DNA of 12,737 bases from Rhodobiaceae bacterium. Lineage in GTDB: Bacteria > Pseudomonadota > Alphaproteobacteria > Micropepsales > Micropepsaceae. Below are positions 7,041 to 12,737 of this stretch, one piece after another. Below the pieces are notes generated by a model that worked only from the letters and a program-made list of their open reading frames with translations, was not told the DNA's origin and searched no databases. Within the stretch, counting starts at the first letter, position 1, and every line of letters starts with the position of its first letter. The DNA is taken from assembly GCA_009885515.1 (NCBI GenBank), contig VFKO01000326.1, forward strand, positions 1 through 12,737, given 5' to 3'. The position numbers were made by a program, and so were the translations under genes.

Positions 7041-8540
7041 CTACTCCGCGTCGAACTTGATCCCCTGCGCCAGTGGCAATGCGTTCGAGTAGTTCACCGT
7101 CGCCGTTTGCCGCCGCATATAGGCTTTCCACGAATCCGAACCCGACTCGCGCCCGCCGCCGGTTTCCTTTTCGCCGCCGAAGGCGCCACCGATCTCCGCC
7201 CCGCTCGGCCCGATATTGACATTGGCAATCCCGCAATCGCTGCCCGCCACCGCCGTGAAGCGCTCCGCCTCCTGCATATCACGCGTAAAGATGCATGACG
7301 ACAAACCTTGCGCCACGTCGTTTTGCAAACCGACTGCCTGATCAAATTCGCGATAGCCCATCACGTACAGGATCGGCGCAAAGGTCTCGTGCTTCACGAT
7401 TTCGCTCTGCGCCGTGATTTCCACAATTGCCGGGCGCACGTAATACCCATCAGGGAACTTGTCAGCCAACACCCGTTCGCCACCTGTCACCTTGCCGCCC
7501 TGCGCCTTGGCCGAAGCCAGCGCCGCTTGCATACCGTCAAAAGCCGCCCTGTCGATCAGCGGCCCAACCAGCGTGCCATCTTCCAGCGGGTTGCCGATCC
7601 GTATCGCGCCGTAGATGCTCTTCAACCGCGCCACCAGTGTCTCGCGCACGCTCTCATGCACAATGACGCGCCGCAGCGACGTACAGCGCTGACCTGCCGT
7701 GCCCACCGCCGAAAACGCAATCGCCCTCTCGGCCAGTTTCAGATCCGCCGACGGCGCCACGATCATCGCGTTGTTGCCGCCAAGTTCCAGAATCGTCCGC
7801 CCCAGCCGCGCCGCAACCACCGGCGACAGCGCGCGGCCCATGCGCGTCGAACCCGTCGCCGAAATCAGCGGCACGCGCACATCCGCCGCCATTTGCTCGC
7901 CAACCGCGCGCCCGCCTTGAAGTACCTGCGACAGCCCCTGCGGCGCATCGCCAAACCGCGCCACCGCGCGTTCGAACAGCTTTTGCGTTGCCAATGCCGT
8001 CAGCGGCGTCTTCTCCGACGGCTTCCACAACACACTGTCCCCACACACCAACGCCAGCGCCGCGTTCCACGCCCACACCGCCACCGGAAAATTGAAGGCG
8101 CTGATCACGCCAACGGGCCCCAGCGGATGCCAGGTTTCCATCATCCGGTGCCCCGGGCGCTCAGACGCAATCGTCAGACCGTAAAGCTGACGCGACAAAC
8201 CAACCGCAAAATCGCAGATGTCGATCATCTCCTGAACTTCGCCCAGGCCCTCTTGGGTGATCTTACCCGCCTCCAGCGTCACCAACCGCCCCAGAGCCAC
8301 CTTGTTGGCGCGCAGCTCTTCGCCAAACAGACGCACCAGCTCGCCTCGCCTTGGCGCAGGCACTTCGCGCCAAGCCTGAAAAGCCTTCACCGAAGCAGCG
8401 ATCTTTGCCTCAACCTCAGCCGCGCTGTCGCTGCGCACCCGGCCCAGCTCCACGCCATCAATCGGACTGCGCACAACAAGATCGCCACGCGACACATCTT
8501 CAGGCGAAATTCCAAACGCCTTCAGGTTTTCGGAAGTCAT
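7041..8540 (-). CDS. amaB: Alpha-aminoadipate semialdehyde dehydrogenase (ALDH7/antiquitin)
   Basis: Oxidises L-2-aminoadipate 6-semialdehyde (in equilibrium with piperideine-6-carboxylate) to L-2-aminoadipate with NAD(P)+, the lysine catabolism step done by human ALDH7A1 and bacterial AmaB/Pcd. The protein is 499 residues. Typical ALDH residues are N150 (AFNFP), K173 (WKPSE), the general base E252 (LELGGNN) and the nucleophile C286 (GQRCTS). The ALDH7 subtype is indicated by GEVQEMIDICDFAVGLSRQ (about 100-118), where ALDH7 anchors the aminoadipate end, the Arg (R285) just before the catalytic Cys, and the C-terminal NYSNALPLAQGIKF, the antiquitin signature. A GTG at 8552 is in frame, but the GGAGGA box at 8545-8550 sets the ATG at 8540 as start, 11 bases after the stop of the preceding TPP enzyme gene. 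It is the third gene of the lysine operon. Confidence 0.95.
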   Translation of the reverse strand: MTSENLKAFGISPEDVSRGDLVVRSPIDGVELGRVRSDSAAEVEAKIAASVKAFQAWREVPAPRRGELVRLFGEELRANKVALGRLVTLEAGKITQEGLGEVQEMIDICDFAVGLSRQLYGLTIASERPGHRMMETWHPLGPVGVISAFNFPVAVWAWNAALALVCGDSVLWKPSEKTPLTALATQKLFERAVARFGDAPQGLSQVLQGGRAVGEQMAADVRVPLISATGSTRMGRALSPVVAARLGRTILELGGNNAMIVAPSADLKLAERAIAFSAVGTAGQRCTSLRRVIVHESVRETLVARLKSIYGAIRIGNPLEDGTLVGPLIDRAAFDGMQAALASAKAQGGKVTGGERVLADKFPDGYYVRPAIVEITAQSEIVKHETFAPILYVMGYREFDQAVGLQNDVAQGLSSCIFTRDMQEAERFTAVAGSDCGIANVNIGPSGAEIGGAFGGEKETGGGRESGSDSWKAYMRRQTATVNYSNALPLAQGIKFDAE

Positions 8541-8544
8541 TTCG

Positions 8545-8550
8545 TCCTCC
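8545..8550 (-). promoter_or_regulatory. Shine-Dalgarno of the ALDH7 gene
   Basis: The - strand reads GGAGGA, 4 bases before the ATG at 8540. This strong box rules out the in-frame GTG at 8552 as start and sits in the 11-base gap after the stop of the TPP enzyme gene. Confidence 0.75.
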
Positions 8551-8551
8551 A

Positions 8552-10222
8552 CTATTTCTGTTTGAGCGCCGCACTGCGCATGCCCGAAAGCGTTGCTGTC
8601 GGCGAAATTTGATCGGGGTCGGTGATAATTTCAATGAGCGCTGGCTTGCCCGACGCCACCGCCGCCTCAAACGCCGGTGCGAACTCGGCCGTCGCGCGCA
8701 CCGTCGAACTCCAGCAGCCGAACGCTTTCGCATAAGCCGCGAAATCCGGATTCTTCAAATCCGTACCGATGGTGCGCGCCGGATACTCGCGCTCTTGATG
8801 CATGCGGATCGTGCCATAGATGCTGTTATTGAACACCAGCACAATGACATTGAGATTGTACTGAACCGCGGTCGCCAGCTCTTGGCCCGTCATCAGGAAA
8901 CAGCCGTCGCCGGCACAGGCCACAACCATGCGATCCGGATGCACCGCCTTCGCACCGATTGCAGCAGGAACACCATACCCCATTGCCCCGCTCGTCGGCG
9001 CAAGTTGGGTATGAAAGCGCTTTTGCAGGAAAAACCGGTGCAGCCAGCCCGCATAGTTGCCAGCCCCATTCGTCAGTATCGCGTCATCTGGCAGCCGCTG
9101 GTTCAGCCAGGCGAATATCTCCGACGGATTGACCGCTCCCTTGACCTCCACCGGCTTCACGAATTCGCGATAGTCGGCACCCGCCGTCTGCGTCCAACCT
9201 GACCAACTCACGGGCGGCACCTTCATCGCCGCAGCATCGCGCGTAAACGCTTCCATCCCGGACACAATCCCAAGCTCAGCCTGATAGACCCGGTTCAGCT
9301 CCTCGGCCGCCGGAAAGATATGCACCAACCTCTGCTTGGGCACCGGCGCCTCAAGGCGCGTATACCCATTCGTCGTCATCTCGCCCAAGCGTGGCCCCGC
9401 CACCAGCAGAACATCCGCCTCAGCTATGCGCGCGCCAAGCCTGGGATCAATGCCGATCCCCATGTCGCCGGCATAAAGCGCATGGCGATTGTCGATGCGA
9501 TCCTTGCCACGAAACGACGTCGCCACCGGCAGCGACCAGCGTTCCGCAAATTGCGTGAAGGCCTGGCAAGCCGCATCGGTCCAACCACCGCCACCAATGA
9601 CCGCCAGCGGCCGCTCTGCCGACCCCAAAATCTCTCCCAGCCGCACCATATCTTCAGGGCGGGGTGCGGCCTCAATCCGGCTGAAGCGCCTTGAATCCGC
9701 TGCCGCCATGCGCTCCGTCAGCATGTCTTCCGGCAAAGCCAGCGCCACCGGCCCCGGCCTGCCGTTCACCGCTGTATGAAACGCCCGCGAGACAAATTCA
9801 GGGACGCGGTCGGCCGAAGGAATTTCCGCCACCCACTTCGTCAGCGGCCCCAGCATCCGCCGGTAGTCGATTTCCTGAAACGCCTCGCGCTCGGTCTGGT
9901 CGCGCGCCACCTGCCCGATGAACAGGATCATCGGCGTGGAATCCTGGAACGCCGTGTGCAACCCAACACTGGCATGCGTGGCCCCAGGTCCGCGCGTCAC
10001 AAAACAAATCCCCGGCTTACCCGTCAGCTTGCCGTAAGCTTCAGCCATGTTGGCCGCACCCGCTTCATGCCGGCACGTGATCAACCTTATCTGCGCGCGC
10101 GCATCGTAAAACGCATCCAGCACCGCAAGATAACTTTCCCCCGGCACGCAAAACGCAAGCTCACAGCCATGAATCTTCAACTGATCGACGAGAATTTGTC
10201 CGCCGCTGCGAAGATTGCTCAA
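8552..10222 (-). CDS. Thiamine-diphosphate enzyme, acetolactate synthase-like
   Basis: A 556-residue protein with the three-domain layout of the TPP-dependent acetolactate synthase / decarboxylase family. The N-terminal PYR domain (about 1-165) has the catalytic Glu E53 in RHEAGAANMAEAYG and the FQEIDY segment at 116-121. The middle domain (about 190-325) is FAD/ADP-binding-like. The C-terminal PP domain (about 365-540) carries the TPP/Mg motif GDG (438-440) with NN at 465-466. No ilvH/ilvN small subunit is nearby, so biosynthetic acetolactate synthase is unlikely. It lies between a lysine 6-dehydrogenase-like gene and the aminoadipate semialdehyde dehydrogenase, only 3 bases after the stop of the former, so a role in lysine or 2-oxoadipate metabolism is inferred. 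The start is a TTG at 10222; the preceding stop at 10226-10228 and the GAGGAG box fit, although a TTG start is weaker evidence than an ATG. Confidence 0.9.
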   Translation of the reverse strand: MSNLRSGGQILVDQLKIHGCELAFCVPGESYLAVLDAFYDARAQIRLITCRHEAGAANMAEAYGKLTGKPGICFVTRGPGATHASVGLHTAFQDSTPMILFIGQVARDQTEREAFQEIDYRRMLGPLTKWVAEIPSADRVPEFVSRAFHTAVNGRPGPVALALPEDMLTERMAAADSRRFSRIEAAPRPEDMVRLGEILGSAERPLAVIGGGGWTDAACQAFTQFAERWSLPVATSFRGKDRIDNRHALYAGDMGIGIDPRLGARIAEADVLLVAGPRLGEMTTNGYTRLEAPVPKQRLVHIFPAAEELNRVYQAELGIVSGMEAFTRDAAAMKVPPVSWSGWTQTAGADYREFVKPVEVKGAVNPSEIFAWLNQRLPDDAILTNGAGNYAGWLHRFFLQKRFHTQLAPTSGAMGYGVPAAIGAKAVHPDRMVVACAGDGCFLMTGQELATAVQYNLNVIVLVFNNSIYGTIRMHQEREYPARTIGTDLKNPDFAAYAKAFGCWSSTVRATAEFAPAFEAAVASGKPALIEIITDPDQISPTATLSGMRSAALKQK

Positions 10223-10225
10223 GGT

Positions 10226-11308
10226 CTAACGCTCCTCTGATGTGTAATAGCGGCCGAACCGGTTGCCCAGGAACGACTTCAGGTCCGCTTCTTCCTGCCG
10301 CACAAAACCCTTCTTCGGCAATTTGCCATCGGCGAGCAGATCCACCATCGCACAGATACCCGCGGCCGTCGTGATCTGGATCGCGCTCATCAGTCTGCCA
10401 CCAATCTCCTTCGCATAGATTTTCCGCGCGAAACTTTCCTGCGTCAACTGCCCATGCTGTTGCCCCGACACCGTCACGAACACCAGCACCACATCCTGAT
10501 ACGTGATCGGGATCGCGGTCTCCAGTACATCTTTCAGTATGTCCCGCCTCTGCCCCAACCGCAGGTCGCGCACCAGCATTTTCACCAGATCCCGGTGACC
10601 CGGATAGCGCACAGTCTTGTAGTTCAGGTTCTCGACCTTGCCCTCAAGCGTCTCGCACAGCGTACCCAGACCGCCCGACGTGTTGAACGCCTCATAGTCG
10701 ATACCGTCGAGCAGGAAATGCTCCATCTCTTCGAGCGCCGGCATCTCGCGCAATTGCCCGTCGACGATCGCCTCGCACGGATTGCAGTATTCGTTGATCA
10801 AGCCATCGGTCGACCAGGTCAAATTATACTTCAGCGCATTCGTCGGATAGACCGGCAACGCCCCCACCCGCATGTTCACATCGCGCAAGCTGTCAAACTT
10901 CTTCGTCATGTCGTAAGCAGCAATCGAGATGAACCCTGGCGCCAGCCCACACTGTGGCACGAAGGCCGTATCCGCGCCCTTTGCCAGACCCTTCACAACG
11001 CGCGTGCTCTCGACATCTTCCGTCAGGTCGAAATAATGCGCCCGGCAATCCTTCGCCGCCGCCGCAATCAGCGGCGTCAGGTGATAGGGCATCGCGCTTA
11101 CCACCATGTCGTGTCCCTTGATCGCAGCCCTCACTGCCGCAGGATCGGCAACATCAAGCACCATCGTCTTGACGTTTTTGACCGGAAGCCGCTTCAGGCC
11201 CTCTGCATCACGGTCGGCCACGGTCAACTGATAGTCGCCCGTGTCGCCCAGCATCGCTGCAATCGCGCTGCCAATCTTGCCGCCACCCAAAAGAATGAGC
11301 TTCACCAT
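10226..11308 (-). CDS. L-lysine 6-dehydrogenase-like, saccharopine dehydrogenase family
   Basis: An NAD(P)-dependent amino-acid dehydrogenase of the saccharopine dehydrogenase family. The protein is 360 residues. The N-terminal Rossmann motif is LLGGGKIGSA (about 7-15). From memory the sequence strongly resembles bacterial L-lysine 6-dehydrogenases (LysDH, for example Agrobacterium and Achromobacter), about 370 residues, with conserved blocks LTEDVEST, IPQCGLAPGFIS-like (VPQCGLAPGFIS here), YNLTWSTDGLINEY, AFNTSGGLGTLCETLEGK, YKTVRYPGH, SAIQITTAAGIC and KGFVRQEE. LysDH converts L-lysine to aminoadipate semialdehyde and ammonia, which the downstream ALDH7 would oxidise. The ATG at 11308 is preceded by AGGAG about 10 bases upstream. 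It is the first gene of the operon, divergent from the Lrp gene. An ordinary saccharopine dehydrogenase is the alternative; no lysine-ketoglutarate reductase is seen, which favours LysDH. Confidence 0.88.
   Translation of the reverse strand: MVKLILLGGGKIGSAIAAMLGDTGDYQLTVADRDAEGLKRLPVKNVKTMVLDVADPAAVRAAIKGHDMVVSAMPYHLTPLIAAAAKDCRAHYFDLTEDVESTRVVKGLAKGADTAFVPQCGLAPGFISIAAYDMTKKFDSLRDVNMRVGALPVYPTNALKYNLTWSTDGLINEYCNPCEAIVDGQLREMPALEEMEHFLLDGIDYEAFNTSGGLGTLCETLEGKVENLNYKTVRYPGHRDLVKMLVRDLRLGQRRDILKDVLETAIPITYQDVVLVFVTVSGQQHGQLTQESFARKIYAKEIGGRLMSAIQITTAAGICAMVDLLADGKLPKKGFVRQEEADLKSFLGNRFGRYYTSEER
10232..10237 (-). promoter_or_regulatory. Shine-Dalgarno of the TPP enzyme gene
   Basis: The - strand reads GAGGAG within the last codons of the lysine 6-dehydrogenase-like gene, 9 bases before the TTG at 10222. 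It supports the unusual TTG start and translational coupling of the two genes. Confidence 0.5.
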
Positions 11309-11360
11309 CTGCGTCGTCTCCTCGCAATTCGCTCTCGTGCGCCGAAATTACCCCCACTTT

Positions 11361-11420
11361 CCGCCGATTTGCAGCATAAAAACCGTCGATACTCAGGAAA
11401 ATACTAGACAAATCGACGGT
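11361..11420. promoter_or_regulatory. Candidate Lrp-type operator in the divergent promoter region
   Basis: The 124-bp divergent gap holds a perfect 9-bp inverted repeat, ACCGTCGAT (11382-11390) and ATCGACGGT (11412-11420). The arms are 30 bp centre to centre, near three helical turns. A third half-site, CCGCCGAT (11361-11368), matches CCGTCGAT (11383-11390) with one mismatch at a 22-bp step. This layout suits binding of an Lrp/AsnC octamer. No convincing -35/-10 pair was found. Assignment to this regulator is inference. Confidence 0.55.
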
Positions 11421-11432
11421 CTACCCGGCAGT

Positions 11433-11876
11433 ATGATCGAAATGACAGACCTCGACACGACCGACCGTCAACTGCTCGCCCTCCTGCGTGGCAACGCGCG
11501 CGAGCCTGTCGCCGCACTCGCCCGCAAACTCGACCTTGCCCGTTCAACCGTGCAGGAGCGCATCGCCAGATTAGAACGCGCAGGCGTGATCGCCGGCTAC
11601 ACCATCCGAGCCGGCGAAGACTACGCCGGCCGCCAGATCCTCGCTCATGTCATGATCAGCGTCGATCCGAAGATGGCAGCCCCTCTCACCGCCGATCTGA
11701 AGAAAATGCCCGAAGTCCGCTCCCTCTCGGCCATCAGCGGCACCTACGACATGATGGCTGGACTCGCCGCCGAAACCACCGCCGAAATCGACACAGTGCT
11801 GGACGCAATCGGCCACCTCAAAGGCGTGCAGAAGACGATGTCGTCAATCGTGCTGAGCGTGAAGTTCGAGCGCTGA
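11433..11876 (+). CDS. Lrp/AsnC family transcriptional regulator
   Basis: A DNA-binding, amino-acid-responsive regulator. The protein is 147 residues from the ATG at 11433, the usual Lrp length. The N-terminal helix-turn-helix (about 10-50) reads DTTDRQLLALLRGNAREP and then ARKLDLARSTVQERIARLERAGVIAGY, the family pattern. The C-terminal RAM domain (about 67-145) has ILAHVMISVD and the ligand-pocket SGTYDMM (102-108). An ATG at 11442 (MTDLDTTDRQ) is an equally plausible start; neither has a clear Shine-Dalgarno. The frame is open upstream to 11241, but that stretch overlaps the divergent gene and is not Lrp-like. By position it probably controls the lysine operon on the other strand, with lysine or a pathway intermediate as effector. 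That is inference. Confidence 0.93.
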   Translation: MIEMTDLDTTDRQLLALLRGNAREPVAALARKLDLARSTVQERIARLERAGVIAGYTIRAGEDYAGRQILAHVMISVDPKMAAPLTADLKKMPEVRSLSAISGTYDMMAGLAAETTAEIDTVLDAIGHLKGVQKTMSSIVLSVKFER

Positions 11877-11988
11877 CGTTGGTAACCCGCCCCTCGTTAG
11901 GCGCGACCAGCCCAATCGTCGCCGGATCGCCAATCACGCCCTCGTAGATTCTCGACATGACAAGGCCAGCGCAGCACACACCCCATTC

Positions 11989-12450
11989 CTACTTTTTCTC
12001 GACCTTCCGCGACGACCAGTGAATGTGCACGATCTTCCAGCTGCCATCCACTTGGCTCAGTACCATCGTTTCCAGATTGATCGTATCGACGGGTTTGCCT
12101 TTGAATTCACCCTTCGTCGTACCTTGGCTGATGACATAGGCCAGATTGCCCTCATCGACGACCGCAACGTCGTTCGTCTCGCTTTTCACCGCTTGGGAAA
12201 ATTCCATGTCGCTCGCCAAATGATGGCTGGCGTATTCAGCTTTCGAACGCTCGACATAGCCTTGCTCGTAGATCTGCACATTGCCGGCAAGCAGCGCCAA
12301 CGCTGCATCCTTGTCGCCTCGGTCCAGCGCCGCATGAAACGCATTGACCACCGCCGAAGGCCCCGTCATCGCCACATCATTCGCGCGCCCAGTTCCCGAC
12401 ATAGCCAAGCAAAGTGTAACCAAAATCAACGAGACCCCTAATTTCAACAT
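11989..12450 (-). CDS. Exported SnoaL/DUF4440-like protein
   Basis: A 153-residue protein with an N-terminal signal peptide and an NTF2-like domain. The start at 12450 gives MLKLGVSLILVTLCLAMSGTGRA, a basic residue followed by a hydrophobic core and a probable signal peptidase I site after GRA. The Cys at position 14 lacks a proper lipobox, so a lipoprotein is unlikely. The mature part has PSAVVNAFHAALDRGDKDAALALLAGNVQIYEQGYVERSKAEY, the usual first helices and strand of DUF4440/SnoaL-3 proteins, and ends with GSWKIVHIHWSSRK, the classic C-terminal strand. It is probably periplasmic; its role is unknown. A GGGAG box lies about 8 bases before the ATG; the frame is open to 12492 but the extra 14 residues precede a normal signal peptide and are rejected. 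It is convergent with the Lrp gene across a 112-bp gap. Confidence 0.83.
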   Translation of the reverse strand: MLKLGVSLILVTLCLAMSGTGRANDVAMTGPSAVVNAFHAALDRGDKDAALALLAGNVQIYEQGYVERSKAEYASHHLASDMEFSQAVKSETNDVAVVDEGNLAYVISQGTTKGEFKGKPVDTINLETMVLSQVDGSWKIVHIHWSSRKVEKK

Positions 12451-12568
12451 CTGGAAACTCCCTTTGTTAATTTGCACAGCAGAACAGCTCATCTCTCGTC
12501 TGAAAGCAACCTCCTGTTTCGCGCCCTTTCTTTGCGTCTTGGCGGCATCGCGTGATTACTTTCTATTG

Positions 12569-12737
12569 TCAATGCTGCGCCGTCGTTCCCAGCACATGCA
12601 CGATGTAACCCGCATCGCGCACCGCCTTGCAAATCGCTTGCGCGTGAGCCGCATCGCGCGTTTCCAGGCTGATCCGCAGCTCGGCATCTTTCGCCGGCAT
12701 GTCCGTCAGCATGCGGTTATGGGCGACCTCGATGATA
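12569..12737 (-). CDS. Threonine ammonia-lyase, C-terminal ACT part (partial)
   Basis: The last 56 codons of a gene running off the right edge. The translation IIEVAHNRMLTDMPAKDAE followed by LRISLETRDAAHAQAICKAVRDAGY and ending in TTAQH matches the C-terminal ACT-like domain of catabolic (TdcB/IlvA-type) threonine ammonia-lyases, with EVAHNR and the ETRDxxHA helix. That enzyme is PLP-dependent and turns threonine into 2-oxobutanoate and ammonia. Only the regulatory tail is visible; the catalytic domain lies outside the window, so the call rests on this tail. The 118-bp gap to the gene on its left holds nothing recognisable. Confidence 0.72.
   Translation of the reverse strand, partial: IIEVAHNRMLTDMPAKDAELRISLETRDAAHAQAICKAVRDAGYIVHVLGTTAQH

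Noticed and set aside
7308..8612. A 434-codon open frame on the + strand opposite the ALDH7 gene
   Set aside because: It is rich in His, Arg and Gln and has no recognisable domain. The - strand carries full ALDH7 motifs, so this is an antisense shadow of a GC-rich gene.
8351..9202. Long + strand open frame opposite the TPP enzyme and ALDH7 genes
   Set aside because: It is Arg/His-rich and without domain features, and it spans the junction of two real - strand genes.
10454..11407. 317-codon + strand open frame opposite the LysDH-like gene
   Set aside because: It has the same basic shadow composition, and the - strand reading is a complete dehydrogenase.
11818..11958. A 46-codon - strand frame beginning MSRIYEGVIGDPATIG
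   Set aside because: The first 30 residues look protein-like and might be a gene remnant, but there is no ribosome binding site, the rest is a shadow of the Lrp gene, and I recognise no family.

Overview
The window looks like chromosomal DNA of an alphaproteobacterium. The evidence is a fairly GC-rich sequence with dense, often overlapping genes, a MotA of the roughly 290-residue alphaproteobacterial type, a palindromic intergenic mosaic element of the kind common in that class, and a lysine 6-dehydrogenase / aminoadipate-semialdehyde dehydrogenase gene pair resembling those of Rhizobiales-like bacteria. The genus cannot be fixed from the sequence. No rRNA, tRNA, CRISPR array, insertion sequence or prophage was seen.

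Left part (1-2721): the 3' part of a NylA-like amidase-signature hydrolase (+) runs tail to tail, with a 16-bp overlap, into an arylamine N-acetyltransferase (-). A Nudix hydrolase (-) lies upstream of the acetyltransferase.

Middle part (2836-6819): on the + strand lie a 220-residue protein resembling the D1 core of flagellin but without the terminal D0 regions, a SAM-dependent methyltransferase overlapping by 4 bp a SnoaL/NTF2-fold protein, the flagellar stator gene motA without motB beside it, and a PKHD-type Fe(II)/2-oxoglutarate hydroxylase. A possible two-helix membrane microprotein lies on the - strand between the last two. A set of nested hairpins (6858-6992) fills the gap before the next convergent gene.

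Right part (7041-11876) is the most coherent unit. It is a tightly packed three-gene operon on the - strand: a lysine 6-dehydrogenase-like protein of the saccharopine dehydrogenase family, a thiamine-diphosphate enzyme of the acetolactate synthase type, and an antiquitin-type (ALDH7) alpha-aminoadipate semialdehyde dehydrogenase. It is transcribed divergently from an Lrp/AsnC regulator. The shared 124-bp intergenic region carries a perfect 9-bp inverted repeat and a third related half-site at near-helical spacing, a good operator candidate. The two dehydrogenases together would convert L-lysine to L-2-aminoadipate. The TPP enzyme has no obvious place in the textbook pathway and is the most interesting unknown in the window; a 2-oxoadipate-processing role is my inference.

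Far right (11989-12737): a small exported SnoaL/DUF4440-like protein (-) and the C-terminal ACT domain of a threonine ammonia-lyase (-) cut off by the window edge.
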